From the NCBI GenBank assembly GCA_937890045.1, contig CALBXV010000303.1, positions 1-32,753 of the forward strand: DNA of 32,753 nt. Reading direction: 5' to 3'. Positions within the stretch are counted from its first letter, which is position 1. Each line of letters opens with the position of its first letter. Made by a program: the position numbers and the translations under genes. A model generated the notes under the pieces. That model was not told where the DNA came from. It did not search any database and was given only the letters and a program-made list of their open reading frames with translations. Source of the stretch: an uncultured archaeon (GTDB lineage Archaea > Thermoproteota > Nitrososphaeria > Nitrososphaerales > CALBXV01). This document shows, piece after piece, positions 8,099 through 15,350 of the stretch.

Positions 8099-8365
8099 AT
8101 GAGTTCAATATTAAATCCTAAGAAGGATAGATTAGTAATTGAGGCTAAGAAGCAAAAAGATACTACTGAGGGCGGAATTATCATTCCAGATAAGGCCAAA
8201 GAACGTCCTCATAAAGCTGTAGTTATTTCAATAGGTCCAGAAGTAGAAGATATAGTAGTTGGAGAAAAGATAATATTTTCAAAGTATGCTGGAACAGTTG
8301 TAAAATTAGATAAAAAAACATTCTTAATTATTCGAGAAGAGGATGTAATAGCTTCCTACGAGTAA
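8099..8365 (+). CDS. groES: GroES-like co-chaperonin
   Basis: An 88-aa protein that aligns with the Cpn10 family: KKDRLVIEAKKQKDTTEGG matches the first strand and the start of the mobile loop. GGIIIPD is the mobile-loop hydrophobic tripeptide region that contacts GroEL. VVGEKIIFSKYAGTVVKLD and FLIIREEDVIASYE match the C-terminal strands. It is shorter than the E. coli protein (97 aa) because the roof hairpin between SIGPE and DIVVGEK is absent. Phages such as T4 (gp31) and many aquatic phages carry their own cochaperonin to fold capsid protein in the host GroEL, so the same role is likely here. It has a TAAGGAG ribosome binding site. Confidence 0.9.
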   Translation: MSSILNPKKDRLVIEAKKQKDTTEGGIIIPDKAKERPHKAVVISIGPEVEDIVVGEKIIFSKYAGTVVKLDKKTFLIIREEDVIASYE

Positions 8366-8366
8366 T

Positions 8367-8693
8367 ATGCCAGTTCGTAGATGGACAGATAATAAAATAG
8401 TAGATTCTATTAAAGACTTGGGTCAAACCAAGTGCTATTCTACTTATGTGAAACAAACTAATGGTGCTTTGTGGAAAGCAGCGCAGAGACATTTTGGTTC
8501 ATGGGGAGCAGCAGTAGAAGCAGCTGGTTTTGATTATGAAACTATTATACGATGGGGTCCTAGAGAGGCTCCTAATAAAGGCTCTGGTGGATTATGTACC
8601 TATCCTGGTTGTGAGAAAAAACATCATGCAAATGGATTATGCCAGTGTCATGATAATATGTATCGTTACCAAGTTAGAAAAGGTAAGACATAA
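8367..8693 (+). CDS. DNA-binding protein with homing-endonuclease-associated repeat and zinc motif
   Basis: A 108-aa protein. Residues 5-55 match the HNH-associated repeat (W...KI.DSIKDLG ... LWKAAQRHFGSWGAAVEAAGF), a helix-turn-helix-like module found beside nuclease domains in phage homing endonucleases. Residues 77-95 form a C-x4-C-x9-C-x2-H cluster (CTYPGC ... GLCQCH), followed by a basic YRYQVRKGKT tail, a zinc-binding element often seen with the same repeats. No HNH or GIY-YIG catalytic core is present. It may be a stripped-down homing endonuclease remnant or a co-opted regulator. It follows groES by one base. Confidence 0.6.
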   Translation: MPVRRWTDNKIVDSIKDLGQTKCYSTYVKQTNGALWKAAQRHFGSWGAAVEAAGFDYETIIRWGPREAPNKGSGGLCTYPGCEKKHHANGLCQCHDNMYRYQVRKGKT

Positions 8694-8700
8694 CTAATAT

Positions 8701-9945
8701 ATGAGCTATATTAGAAGAGATAGAAAGGAATATATACCAAAACCTGTATCAGGCGACCGTATAGTATTAGATCCAGCTCTAAAAAAAGCAGATGCAGAGG
8801 ATCTAACTGATCTACTTCAGATAGAAAGTCTATATGACGATGAAGTTAGATTAGCTCTACTGGAAGCAGCAGAAAAAGACTTACAAGAACTAGAAGATTT
8901 AGTTAAACAGAATATGGCTGATCTAGTTATATTATTAGATCCAGATCAATTCCAATTAATCCAGGCTGTATCCGTATTACAAGGAGAACCCTCTCTAGTG
9001 CTAGATGGTCAAACTATCGAGATGGCTTTAGATCTCTCCATGGATGGCTTCCTCCACGGAGCTGGTTTTGATCCTGTTTCAGCTATTCTTGGATTTGATG
9101 GGGCAGAAGGTGATATGCCTCTAGCTCCAATTCCTACTCTTTTTCAAGACTGTCAAGCAATGGCAGAACTAGAAGGAACTCCAAGTCCTGGAGATTCTAA
9201 TTATCAAACAAAAAAAATAGATGAGATAAATCTAGAAGTTAAGTCCGCTAATGCTTTAGAAATTCTAGCAAAACTATGGCGCATTATTAAATATTTTCCG
9301 GGCTTAGATATACAGACAATGCTGAGAAAGGTAAGGAAGTGGCCAATTAAAGGAAAAATTGATAGTGCTATTAGATGGGTACAATGTAATATGGTAAATC
9401 CTGGTTGGTTTTTGCTATCTGGAGAACCTAGAGATTGCTCTAAGGAAGAGAAAGAAGATGAACCTCCAGAAATTGGAGATGACTTTAATTTAGGAGATGT
9501 GTTTGAGGGAAAAGGAATGGATTGTCTAGAAGCAGCTGCAGTAGTCATGACCCACGTTGATACTAGTCATAGAAATAATAATGAACTTAAAACAATGTTT
9601 AATTCTAAAGAACAAAGAGCAGAACATGAAGCACTAAAATTTGGAACACTATGTAATAGTATAAAAAATACAGATAACTTTGAAAACAGAATTGAAAATT
9701 TATATGAGTCTACTAAAAATATACCTAGATATAAAAAACGTTTTTATGATCATCGTGATGCATTTTTAGGAGAGGCCGGAAAGAGACGATTTAAACTAAA
9801 ATCAAAAGCAGAGTATGAACAATATCAACAGGATAGTTCTGGATATACTGCAGAAACTAGTACTTCGACAAGTACAACAACAGCTTCAGATTCAGATACT
9901 ACTAGCAGTACTGGATATACGGAAGAAAGTGATGGAGGCTATTAA
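8701..9945 (+). CDS. Unknown protein with Ser/Thr-rich C-terminal tail
   Basis: A 414-aa acidic protein. The N-terminal 120 residues are helical and Leu/Asp/Glu-rich. The middle contains a positively charged helix (KLWRIIKYFPGLDIQTMLRK) and scattered Cys residues. The last 45 residues are low-complexity Ser/Thr/Tyr (TSTSTSTTTASDSDTTSST), resembling flexible linkers of virion proteins. No family is recognised. By its location in the structural cluster it may be a virion protein. The start follows the previous stop by a few bases with little Shine-Dalgarno character, so coupling is likely. Confidence 0.6.
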   Translation: MSYIRRDRKEYIPKPVSGDRIVLDPALKKADAEDLTDLLQIESLYDDEVRLALLEAAEKDLQELEDLVKQNMADLVILLDPDQFQLIQAVSVLQGEPSLVLDGQTIEMALDLSMDGFLHGAGFDPVSAILGFDGAEGDMPLAPIPTLFQDCQAMAELEGTPSPGDSNYQTKKIDEINLEVKSANALEILAKLWRIIKYFPGLDIQTMLRKVRKWPIKGKIDSAIRWVQCNMVNPGWFLLSGEPRDCSKEEKEDEPPEIGDDFNLGDVFEGKGMDCLEAAAVVMTHVDTSHRNNNELKTMFNSKEQRAEHEALKFGTLCNSIKNTDNFENRIENLYESTKNIPRYKKRFYDHRDAFLGEAGKRRFKLKSKAEYEQYQQDSSGYTAETSTSTSTTTASDSDTTSSTGYTEESDGGY

Positions 9946-9953
9946 TAGCTATA

Positions 9954-10217
9954 GTGGCACATACCGACATATATAAAAGAGAGATATATCTAGGAGACTA
10001 TAGGATTGAATGGTCGGATCAAAAAATTTCAGTTATCTGTTCTTGCGATAAAGGTCCTGAGCTTGAGGTATTCTCTGAGACCTATACAGTATGTCCTTCT
10101 TGTCAAAGAAGGTACTCAATATCTGAAATAATAAAAGTAGAATTACCTGATGACGTTATTCAAGAAGCGTATGATCAGGGAGATATAATTGACATAATGG
10201 ATGATAAACTTAGTTAG
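9954..10217 (+). CDS. Small zinc-ribbon protein
   Basis: An 87-aa protein with a GTG start. Cys residues at 29, 31, 47 and 50 (ICSC...VCPSC) form a C-x-C-x15-C-x2-C pattern consistent with one zinc ribbon. The C-terminal part is acidic (EAYDQGDIIDIMDDKLS). It has no close ribosome binding site. GGAGG occurs about 17 bases upstream, inside the end of the previous gene, so translation is probably coupled. The function is unknown; it could be a nucleic-acid-binding or structural accessory protein. Confidence 0.55.
   Translation: MAHTDIYKREIYLGDYRIEWSDQKISVICSCDKGPELEVFSETYTVCPSCQRRYSISEIIKVELPDDVIQEAYDQGDIIDIMDDKLS
10190..10198 (+). promoter_or_regulatory. TGACATAAT motif upstream of the 144-aa gene
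   Basis: A relative of the recurrent TGACATAAY motif, 39 nt before the ATG at 10229, inside the end of the preceding gene. It is one of five copies placed 21-57 nt before a start codon. A promoter role is inferred. Confidence 0.3.
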
Positions 10218-10228
10218 GAAATAATATT

Positions 10229-10663
10229 ATGGGATTTTTACAAGATCAAATAGCAAAAATGGTACAAAAGAAAAAGCAAGAAAAGGCTATAGTAACAGTC
10301 AAAACTGTTAGAAAAGATATTTCTTATTTACCGGCATCATCAACTGCTGTAGAGCTAACACAATTTATAAACAATAGAATAGATGTATTACTAGGGTTAG
10401 GCGCTGCAGGAGAAATTATAATAGAGAACTCTGCTGTACAATATATTGACAAGACTACAAAAGCAGACTACACTCTTACAACAGAATATATCGGAGAAGA
10501 ACAAGAATATAGTGAAGATCGACCCAGCGGTGGAATTGGGGATATGGATAGAAAAAGATGGATAACAACAAAAACTATAGAAAATAGCAGATTAAATATA
10601 AACAAAGATGCGGTAACTTTTTATCTAGTACTTATTGAATATGTACAATTAACGAGGTCTTAA
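10229..10663 (+). CDS. Unknown 144-aa protein upstream of ClpP
   Basis: A 144-aa protein with a basic helical N-terminus (MGFLQDQIAKMVQKKKQEKA). It continues as a mixed alpha/beta body with regularly spaced strands, EIIIENSAVQYIDKTT and the TLTTEYIG region, and finishes in VTFYLVLIEYVQLTRS. An AGGAAATAATATT precedes the ATG. The next gene begins immediately after its stop. No family is recognised. Adjacency to the ClpP-like gene could reflect a functional link or only late-operon packing. Confidence 0.55.
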   Translation: MGFLQDQIAKMVQKKKQEKAIVTVKTVRKDISYLPASSTAVELTQFINNRIDVLLGLGAAGEIIIENSAVQYIDKTTKADYTLTTEYIGEEQEYSEDRPSGGIGDMDRKRWITTKTIENSRLNINKDAVTFYLVLIEYVQLTRS

Positions 10664-11281
10664 ATGAATAGAGTAATATTTATAGTAGAAGATATAGTAT
10701 CTTCTTCAGGGGAAAGTACAGGAGAAAACTCATTAGTAGGAAGAGTAACTTCTCAACTGATAGAAATGGCCGGTGATTCAATAGAAGAACCTATACATGT
10801 TCTTATGGATACAGATGGTGGAAATATGAAAACAGCACTATCTCTATTTGACTTATTTAAAGCATCTCCTGCTCCAATATATACCTACGGTTTATCTGAA
10901 ATATGTTCTGCAGGTGTCTTGATTTTTATAGCAGGGGAAAAGCGCTATGCTATGCCTCATTCACAATTTATGATGCATCCAAGTACTCTAAATGTATCTG
11001 GTTCTACTGTTGATTTCAAATCAACTAGTGAAACTTTAAAAAAACAAGGCAAAATTGTTAAAGACTTATTTGTAGAATCTACAAAAATGTCTTCTAAAAA
11101 GTTTGAAGAACTACATTCAAGAACAAACTATATGTGGGCTGCAGAAGCAAAGCAAGTAGGAATTATTACAGATATTATAGATAAACTTCCTTCAGACTTA
11201 TTAAAACCACAAGCTAAAACTAATGTTGCTGAGGCGGCTGTACATCTCCAAGGCTTAGCCGAAATCATAGGAAAACTATAA
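10664..11281 (+). CDS. clpP: ClpP-like serine protease with altered catalytic Asp
   Basis: A 205-aa protein with the ClpP/crotonase fold pattern. DTDGGN (residues 49-54) is the Gly-Gly oxyanion region. GLSEICSAGVLIFIAG places the nucleophile at Ser82, and the segment RYAMPHSQFMMHPS places the base at His105. The third triad member of ClpP (Asp in the DRFxSAxEA segment) aligns with Thr154 in RTNYMWAAEAKQVG, next to Asn155, so the canonical Asp is missing. ClpP-like proteins in phages can act in capsid maturation, but here a separate S78-type prohead protease exists at 22173. Activity might be weak, might use another residue, or might be absent. Confidence 0.8.
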   Translation: MNRVIFIVEDIVSSSGESTGENSLVGRVTSQLIEMAGDSIEEPIHVLMDTDGGNMKTALSLFDLFKASPAPIYTYGLSEICSAGVLIFIAGEKRYAMPHSQFMMHPSTLNVSGSTVDFKSTSETLKKQGKIVKDLFVESTKMSSKKFEELHSRTNYMWAAEAKQVGIITDIIDKLPSDLLKPQAKTNVAEAAVHLQGLAEIIGKL

Positions 11282-11646
11282 TGATACCTATAGAAACTTA
11301 TGAAGATCTTCCACAACCAGTAAGAGCAATGGCTAAAAACTTCTATGAAGCTGATGTTAATGAACCAGAAGTTTATGAAGTAACTTCTGAAGAATATGAT
11401 AATTTAGCAGTTACAGATGATGTTGTAACTCAACTTTTATTTTGGAGAAGAGAGCATAAATATTATGCAGTAGTTGCTGGCGATGCTCAAAGAAAAATTA
11501 AGCATAATAATATTATACACGATCCGTATTTTAAACCTTGTTCTATTCTTGCGTTTTATGAGATCGATGAACATATGATTTCTTTGTGGAATGATAAATA
11601 CTCTAATAAATCTTTAAGTAAACATGCGTTAGAAATGAATGTCTAA
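11281..11646 (+). CDS. Unknown 121-aa protein
   Basis: Starts with the ATG of a TAATG overlap with the ClpP-like gene. An acidic alpha/beta protein (MIPIETYEDLPQPVRAMAKN) with several Trp, Tyr and His residues in the middle (FWRREHKYYAVVAG). No metal-binding or catalytic motif stands out, and no family is recognised. Its last eight bases overlap the next start. Confidence 0.5.
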   Translation: MIPIETYEDLPQPVRAMAKNFYEADVNEPEVYEVTSEEYDNLAVTDDVVTQLLFWRREHKYYAVVAGDAQRKIKHNNIIHDPYFKPCSILAFYEIDEHMISLWNDKYSNKSLSKHALEMNV

Positions 11647-11857
11647 GCTTGACCTAGTTAAGTATATTCCTATGAGAAGGGAGCTCTGTAAAATGGCTAA
11701 AAAAGGAAAACTAGATACTCTTACAGAATTCAAGGAGATAAAGATATTTTTACGCCTTTATAATAATTTAGGTTCAAGATGTAACTATCTACTAAGTGTT
11801 TGCCATGTGATAGATACAATGCCCTCTTTAAAGTCTAAAATACATGAGTTAAAATGA
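11639..11857 (+). CDS. Small basic helical protein
   Basis: A 72-aa, Lys/Leu-rich and predicted helical protein (MSKLDLVKYIPMRRELCKMA), with three Cys without a clear zinc pattern. It overlaps the upstream gene by 8 nt and the downstream gene by 4 nt (ATGA), a strongly coupled arrangement that supports it being real. The function is unknown. Confidence 0.5.
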   Translation: MSKLDLVKYIPMRRELCKMAKKGKLDTLTEFKEIKIFLRLYNNLGSRCNYLLSVCHVIDTMPSLKSKIHELK

Positions 11858-12642
11858 ATAAAGATGACATAACTACTACAGAGATAATACCAAAAAAGAT
11901 AGAGAAAGCTCTTGCCAAGATGGGTGAGAAAGATTTGATTGCTTTAGTAGATTTACCAGAAACTCCGGAAATTAAGCAGATCTTAGTTGCTTATCCTGAG
12001 GAAGTTAGAGAAGATATTAAACTTAGTAGAGCACAAGTAAGTAGCATACTAAAAAATTCTAAAATCTCTACTTTTGGTGTTAATAATACATTACCCATGT
12101 TATGTTATGGGAGTGAATGTCCAGTACATAAAATATGTTTCTTTTATAAAGCTGGGATTCATCCTGAAGGGGAACGTTGTCCAGATGAAATAATGTATTT
12201 GGATCAAATGATTCCTCAATTAATAACAGATATGGGAGTTGATTTAGAAAATTATTTAGAAGTAAGTATGGTGCAGGAATATGCATCAGCTTTACTGGAT
12301 AAACGGAGAGCTCAAAATATGATAGCTATACATGGAGATGTTAAGGAAGTAGCAACTAGCGTTATTCAAGCTACAGGTACAGCTCTATATACTGAGCAGG
12401 CAACTCCGTATGTTGAAATTAAAGAAAAGGCTTCCAAAAGATTACAGCAAATTAGAAAAGAGTTATTAGCTACCAGGGAACAAAGGGCGAAGTATAAACT
12501 TACTGATGATACAGATCCGTCAACTCGAGCAGCAGAAATGAGAGAAAAATTTGAGAAGTTAGTAGCACATGAAGAAAAAAATAAAGAACTTAGAGAACAC
12601 AATCTTGACAAAGCTTTTAAAGAGGAAATAGATAATGGCTAA
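11854..12642 (+). CDS. Cys-cluster protein upstream of terminase, possible packaging accessory
   Basis: A 262-aa protein. After a helical N-terminus, residues 84-109 hold a compact cluster, LCYGSECPVHKICFFYKAG followed by ERCP (C84, C89, H92, C95, C109), that could bind zinc or possibly an iron-sulphur cluster. The rest is strongly helical, with a highly charged C-terminal coiled coil (about 195-262). I recall similar Cys-cluster proteins annotated only tentatively in phage terminase neighbourhoods. A small-terminase-like role is possible, because no other TerS candidate is visible before terL, but this is inference. The gene starts in a 4-nt overlap and ends with an 8-nt overlap. Confidence 0.5.
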   Translation: MNKDDITTTEIIPKKIEKALAKMGEKDLIALVDLPETPEIKQILVAYPEEVREDIKLSRAQVSSILKNSKISTFGVNNTLPMLCYGSECPVHKICFFYKAGIHPEGERCPDEIMYLDQMIPQLITDMGVDLENYLEVSMVQEYASALLDKRRAQNMIAIHGDVKEVATSVIQATGTALYTEQATPYVEIKEKASKRLQQIRKELLATREQRAKYKLTDDTDPSTRAAEMREKFEKLVAHEEKNKELREHNLDKAFKEEIDNG

Positions 12643-13339
12643 ACAACTTTCAGTACTAGCTCAGTGGATTAAACAAAAGTCAGAGCTGACAACTAAGATG
12701 ACTAATGCTTTTTATGGAAATACAGGACTTCAAGCTGGAGCTCTTGGAGTAATAGGTGCAATTGGTGTTAGTGGCAGATGGATGACCGATCCTGCTAGTT
12801 CTATGGCTAGAGATCCTGGGAACCAAAATATTACTTCTCCAAAAGCTTTTAGAGAGGCAGGATTTTGGAGGAGACAGGCCACAGTAGCAACCCTTGGCAT
12901 GGCTATGCCGGGCGCTGGTCCCGTAGGTGCACTAAAAGATTATTGGGGTAATCGTATTACTGATGTTGCATCATCATATTCCACCAAACCTGTAGGACTA
13001 GGAGCAGCTATTGGTGGAGGAATAGGATTAACAGCAGCCGTATTAGCTGGTACTTTTTCTAAGGCTCCCATTGGAAAAGCCATTGGATGGGCTACTGCTG
13101 GAGGAGCAGTAGCAGGAGCTTATACTGCTAGAAAAGTTCAGATGCAGGTTATTAATGCTGCTAATACTGCGAGACGAGCAGTTTATCAAAAACAAGTTCC
13201 TGGAAATAGAACACGAGGTGGCGGACCTGGATATATGATGTGGTCAAATCAACGAACTAAGGGAAAACCGGGTCATCTAGGAATGACTGGTGATTTACCT
13301 TTTGCAATGCATAAAGCAAGACATAGGAGTACCGTATAA
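12635..13339 (+). CDS. Gly/Ala-rich hydrophobic protein (glycine-zipper type)
   Basis: A 234-aa protein. Residues about 125-175 form an almost uninterrupted Gly/Ala-rich hydrophobic stretch (GLGAAIGGGIGLTAAVLAGT, then GWATAGGAVAGAY). This is typical of glycine-zipper membrane segments. The C-terminus is basic and Gly-rich (GNRTRGGGPGYMMW). It overlaps the next gene (TAATG), which is similarly Gly/Ala-rich, so the pair probably works together. The location just before terminase suggests internal virion or DNA-ejection proteins; this is not shown by any family match. Confidence 0.5.
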   Translation: MAKQLSVLAQWIKQKSELTTKMTNAFYGNTGLQAGALGVIGAIGVSGRWMTDPASSMARDPGNQNITSPKAFREAGFWRRQATVATLGMAMPGAGPVGALKDYWGNRITDVASSYSTKPVGLGAAIGGGIGLTAAVLAGTFSKAPIGKAIGWATAGGAVAGAYTARKVQMQVINAANTARRAVYQKQVPGNRTRGGGPGYMMWSNQRTKGKPGHLGMTGDLPFAMHKARHRSTV

Positions 13340-14409
13340 TGCCTGCTGTAACAGAAGCAAGTGCAATGGCTAGAGCAATGCAAGGAACTGGTGGTGGAAT
13401 AGCACTAGGAGCCGGCTATGGAGCAGTTGGAGCAGCAACGGGATTTAACCCCCTTAGTGTTATGCCTGATCCCCTACACGCTGCTTTGTATGGAGGTTTT
13501 ATATTTAACCCAGTACAAGCAATGCGGATGGCTAAACAAGGAATATTCGGAACCGGAGGTTTTGGAGCTCGTATTCCCAGTAAGGACTTTCTTTTCGGTA
13601 CAGGAAAGTGGGTAGAAGCAGAACGTTGGGGGCTTGGGAAAGGATTAGGAAAACTAGGTTGGGAAAGATTTCAATATAGCAAATATTATCAAGCAGCGAG
13701 CCCAGCAACAACTCGCTTTGGAGGAATGCTAGGATATAGGACTCTCCTTTTAGGAGTACAACCTGGAGCAAGTATAGCCGCACGAGCTTCGATTGGTAAT
13801 ATAATGTTATCAGGAATACAAGCCCTGGGACAAAGTGTTACAGGAGATTGGGCTAAACACGAATACGCCATGGTCGCACGGAATGCCAAAAAACTTGGAT
13901 TAGCTGGTATGGCTAATTTAGTTTCTGCTGAACCAGGAGGAAAAATTGGAAAAGGATTAACAGAAAGTAAGTTATATAAAATGGCAGGTATTGATGTTTC
14001 AAAAGCAAAACTGGTAGCTTCCGGTATAGAAGGAAAAAGTACTGTAGAAATTACAAAAGGTTTAATGAAACAAGGATTACAAGTAGGAGCAACTTCTGCA
14101 GGAGCTCGAGTATTTTCAGCAGCTCTAGGTATGTATTCTACTTTTGCTTGGTTTGAATTATTTGGAGGAATAGCTAAAGCAGGAGGCACAATTGCAATGG
14201 AAGGGGTAGGAGAAGCTGCTAGATCTTTCTTTCAATATGTTAATGAAATACAAAGACCAGAATTTGGCAAAGGACGATTAAATGTAGCTATGCAGTCTGC
14301 AGGAGCAGCAACAGAAAGGCAACGAGCTGTAAGAGCTTCTTATGGTTCAAAAATTAATCCAACTAATAGGCTATTTGGTACAGAAGCAATGTACCATCAT
14401 TCAAGATAA
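13339..14409 (+). CDS. Gly/Ala-rich hydrophobic protein, partner of the upstream gene
   Basis: A 356-aa protein. It begins MPAVTEASAMARAMQGTGGG and continues into a Gly/Ala-rich segment (GIALGAGYGAVGAATGF, about 20-36). There are further hydrophobic patches near 130-160 and 255-280 and a basic C-terminus (ERQRAVRASYGSKINPTNRL). It contains no Cys-based or enzymatic motif. It overlaps the upstream gene by one base and lies 9 nt before rpsU. It may be an internal head or ejection protein acting with its neighbour; alternatives such as a membrane-active lysis accessory cannot be excluded. Confidence 0.5.
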   Translation: MPAVTEASAMARAMQGTGGGIALGAGYGAVGAATGFNPLSVMPDPLHAALYGGFIFNPVQAMRMAKQGIFGTGGFGARIPSKDFLFGTGKWVEAERWGLGKGLGKLGWERFQYSKYYQAASPATTRFGGMLGYRTLLLGVQPGASIAARASIGNIMLSGIQALGQSVTGDWAKHEYAMVARNAKKLGLAGMANLVSAEPGGKIGKGLTESKLYKMAGIDVSKAKLVASGIEGKSTVEITKGLMKQGLQVGATSAGARVFSAALGMYSTFAWFELFGGIAKAGGTIAMEGVGEAARSFFQYVNEIQRPEFGKGRLNVAMQSAGAATERQRAVRASYGSKINPTNRLFGTEAMYHHSR

Positions 14410-14418
14410 TCATCCTTA

Positions 14419-14583
14419 ATGGTGAAAGTCGAACGTAAATCAAATGAATCTATTGAAGGAATGCTTCGTAGATTTAATAAAAAAGTCGATCAATCAGGAG
14501 TTTTGCAAGAGCTTTGGTACAGAAGATACTACAGAAAACCGAGTCTAAAGAAAAAAGAAAAGAAAATAAAGGTCTGGTCTTAG
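14419..14583 (+). CDS. rpsU: Phage-encoded 30S ribosomal protein bS21
   Basis: A 54-aa protein starting MVKVERKSNESIEGMLRRFN. It aligns along its length with bacterial bS21: the V-K-V strand, the LRRF motif at 16-19, GVLQEL at 27-32 and the Y-x-KPS element at 38-42, then a Lys-rich tail that is shorter than in E. coli (71 aa). bS21 sits near the anti-Shine-Dalgarno end of 16S rRNA and affects initiation; many aquatic phages carry it. Its own start lacks a Shine-Dalgarno sequence, and it lies 9 nt after the previous stop. It probably exchanges onto host ribosomes to favour phage mRNAs, which is an inference from phage bS21 literature knowledge. Confidence 0.9.
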   Translation: MVKVERKSNESIEGMLRRFNKKVDQSGVLQELWYRRYYRKPSLKKKEKKIKVWS

Positions 14584-15350
14584 GACAGAGCCAGCTTTTA
14601 ATGCTATCCTCTGGCAAAATAGTCTCTGTAGAAGAACTCAGAGACTCTTCTTTATACCCCTCTATAATTTCATGGAATGATAGTTTTACATCAAATCGTA
14701 TTCTATCTATAGAAAAGAGTAATGCTGATATCTTGCATCTAATTTCATCTCATGGTAGGAATATTTATTGTTCAGCATCTACCAAATTAGTAAGAAGTCC
14801 ATATAGCGCTAATAAATATATTACTGCTAAATCTATAAACAAATATCCAGATAATTTTAAAGGATCTCCAAAAGAAGTTAGCGCATGTGCTCTTAGACAC
14901 TTACCCTACTTTGGGGCAGCTACTCCTTCTAAATTATACTTAGATAGCTTGGGAAGTTCTTTAACCAGAGCGCATGATAAAAGACCAAACCATTATATAA
15001 AACAATGGATACCCTCTATGCTATCTAGCTTAAGCAAGGAAGCACTGTCCTATATCTTAAACAATTTTATTATTCCCCTAAAGACTATAAAGCATCTGAC
15101 CCCTAACAGTAAAGATATAATGATACTATTACTTAGTAAGCTATTTATTTCTTTTGATGGGCAAACTAGAGGACATAAAGCCACTGAGGGGTGTGGAACT
15201 ATAAAATTAATGAATAATCTAAAGGACTTGCCTTTATTAAAAAAGGAAAGTATACGTTTTGTTAAAAAAATAAAACAAGATTCTTATAAAATAATATTTA
15301 AAGATAAATCAATTCCAATAATTAGTGGATTACTAGTATGCCCAAAGTAA
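14514..15350 (+). CDS. Free-standing intein-like (Hint) plus LAGLIDADG-like homing endonuclease candidate
   Basis: 278 aa from a TTG at 14514; an in-frame ATG at 14601 gives 249 aa. The 5' part overlaps rpsU in another frame. The first ~100 residues follow the order of an intein N-terminal splicing domain: QLLMLSSGKIVSVEEL like block A, then NIYCSASTKLVR where block B has TxxH, then YITAKSI. The Cys nucleophile and block B His are both missing, so no splicing is expected. The rest contains ILLLSKLFISFDGQT, which resembles a LAGLIDADG helix and acidic site. GCGTIKLMN...DSYKIIFKD then resembles the following strands of DOD endonucleases. I read it as an intein-derived HEG, like yeast HO. It overlaps terL by 13 nt. 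Confidence 0.5.
   Translation: MVQKILQKTESKEKRKENKGLVLGQSQLLMLSSGKIVSVEELRDSSLYPSIISWNDSFTSNRILSIEKSNADILHLISSHGRNIYCSASTKLVRSPYSANKYITAKSINKYPDNFKGSPKEVSACALRHLPYFGAATPSKLYLDSLGSSLTRAHDKRPNHYIKQWIPSMLSSLSKEALSYILNNFIIPLKTIKHLTPNSKDIMILLLSKLFISFDGQTRGHKATEGCGTIKLMNNLKDLPLLKKESIRFVKKIKQDSYKIIFKDKSIPIISGLLVCPK

Noticed and set aside
13418..14189. Open frames in other phases (13418-13615 on +, 13689-14189 and 13532-13783 on -) within the Gly/Ala-rich gene
   Set aside because: Shadows of the coupled 356-aa gene; no ribosome binding sites and no recognisable products.
14514..14600. Extended N-terminus of the intein-like ORF as certain coding sequence
   Set aside because: It overlaps rpsU in another phase, so its Lys-rich beginning may only be a shadow. 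The ATG at 14601 is an alternative start, and I keep the longer limit because the Hint-like strand QLLMLSSGK begins before that ATG.
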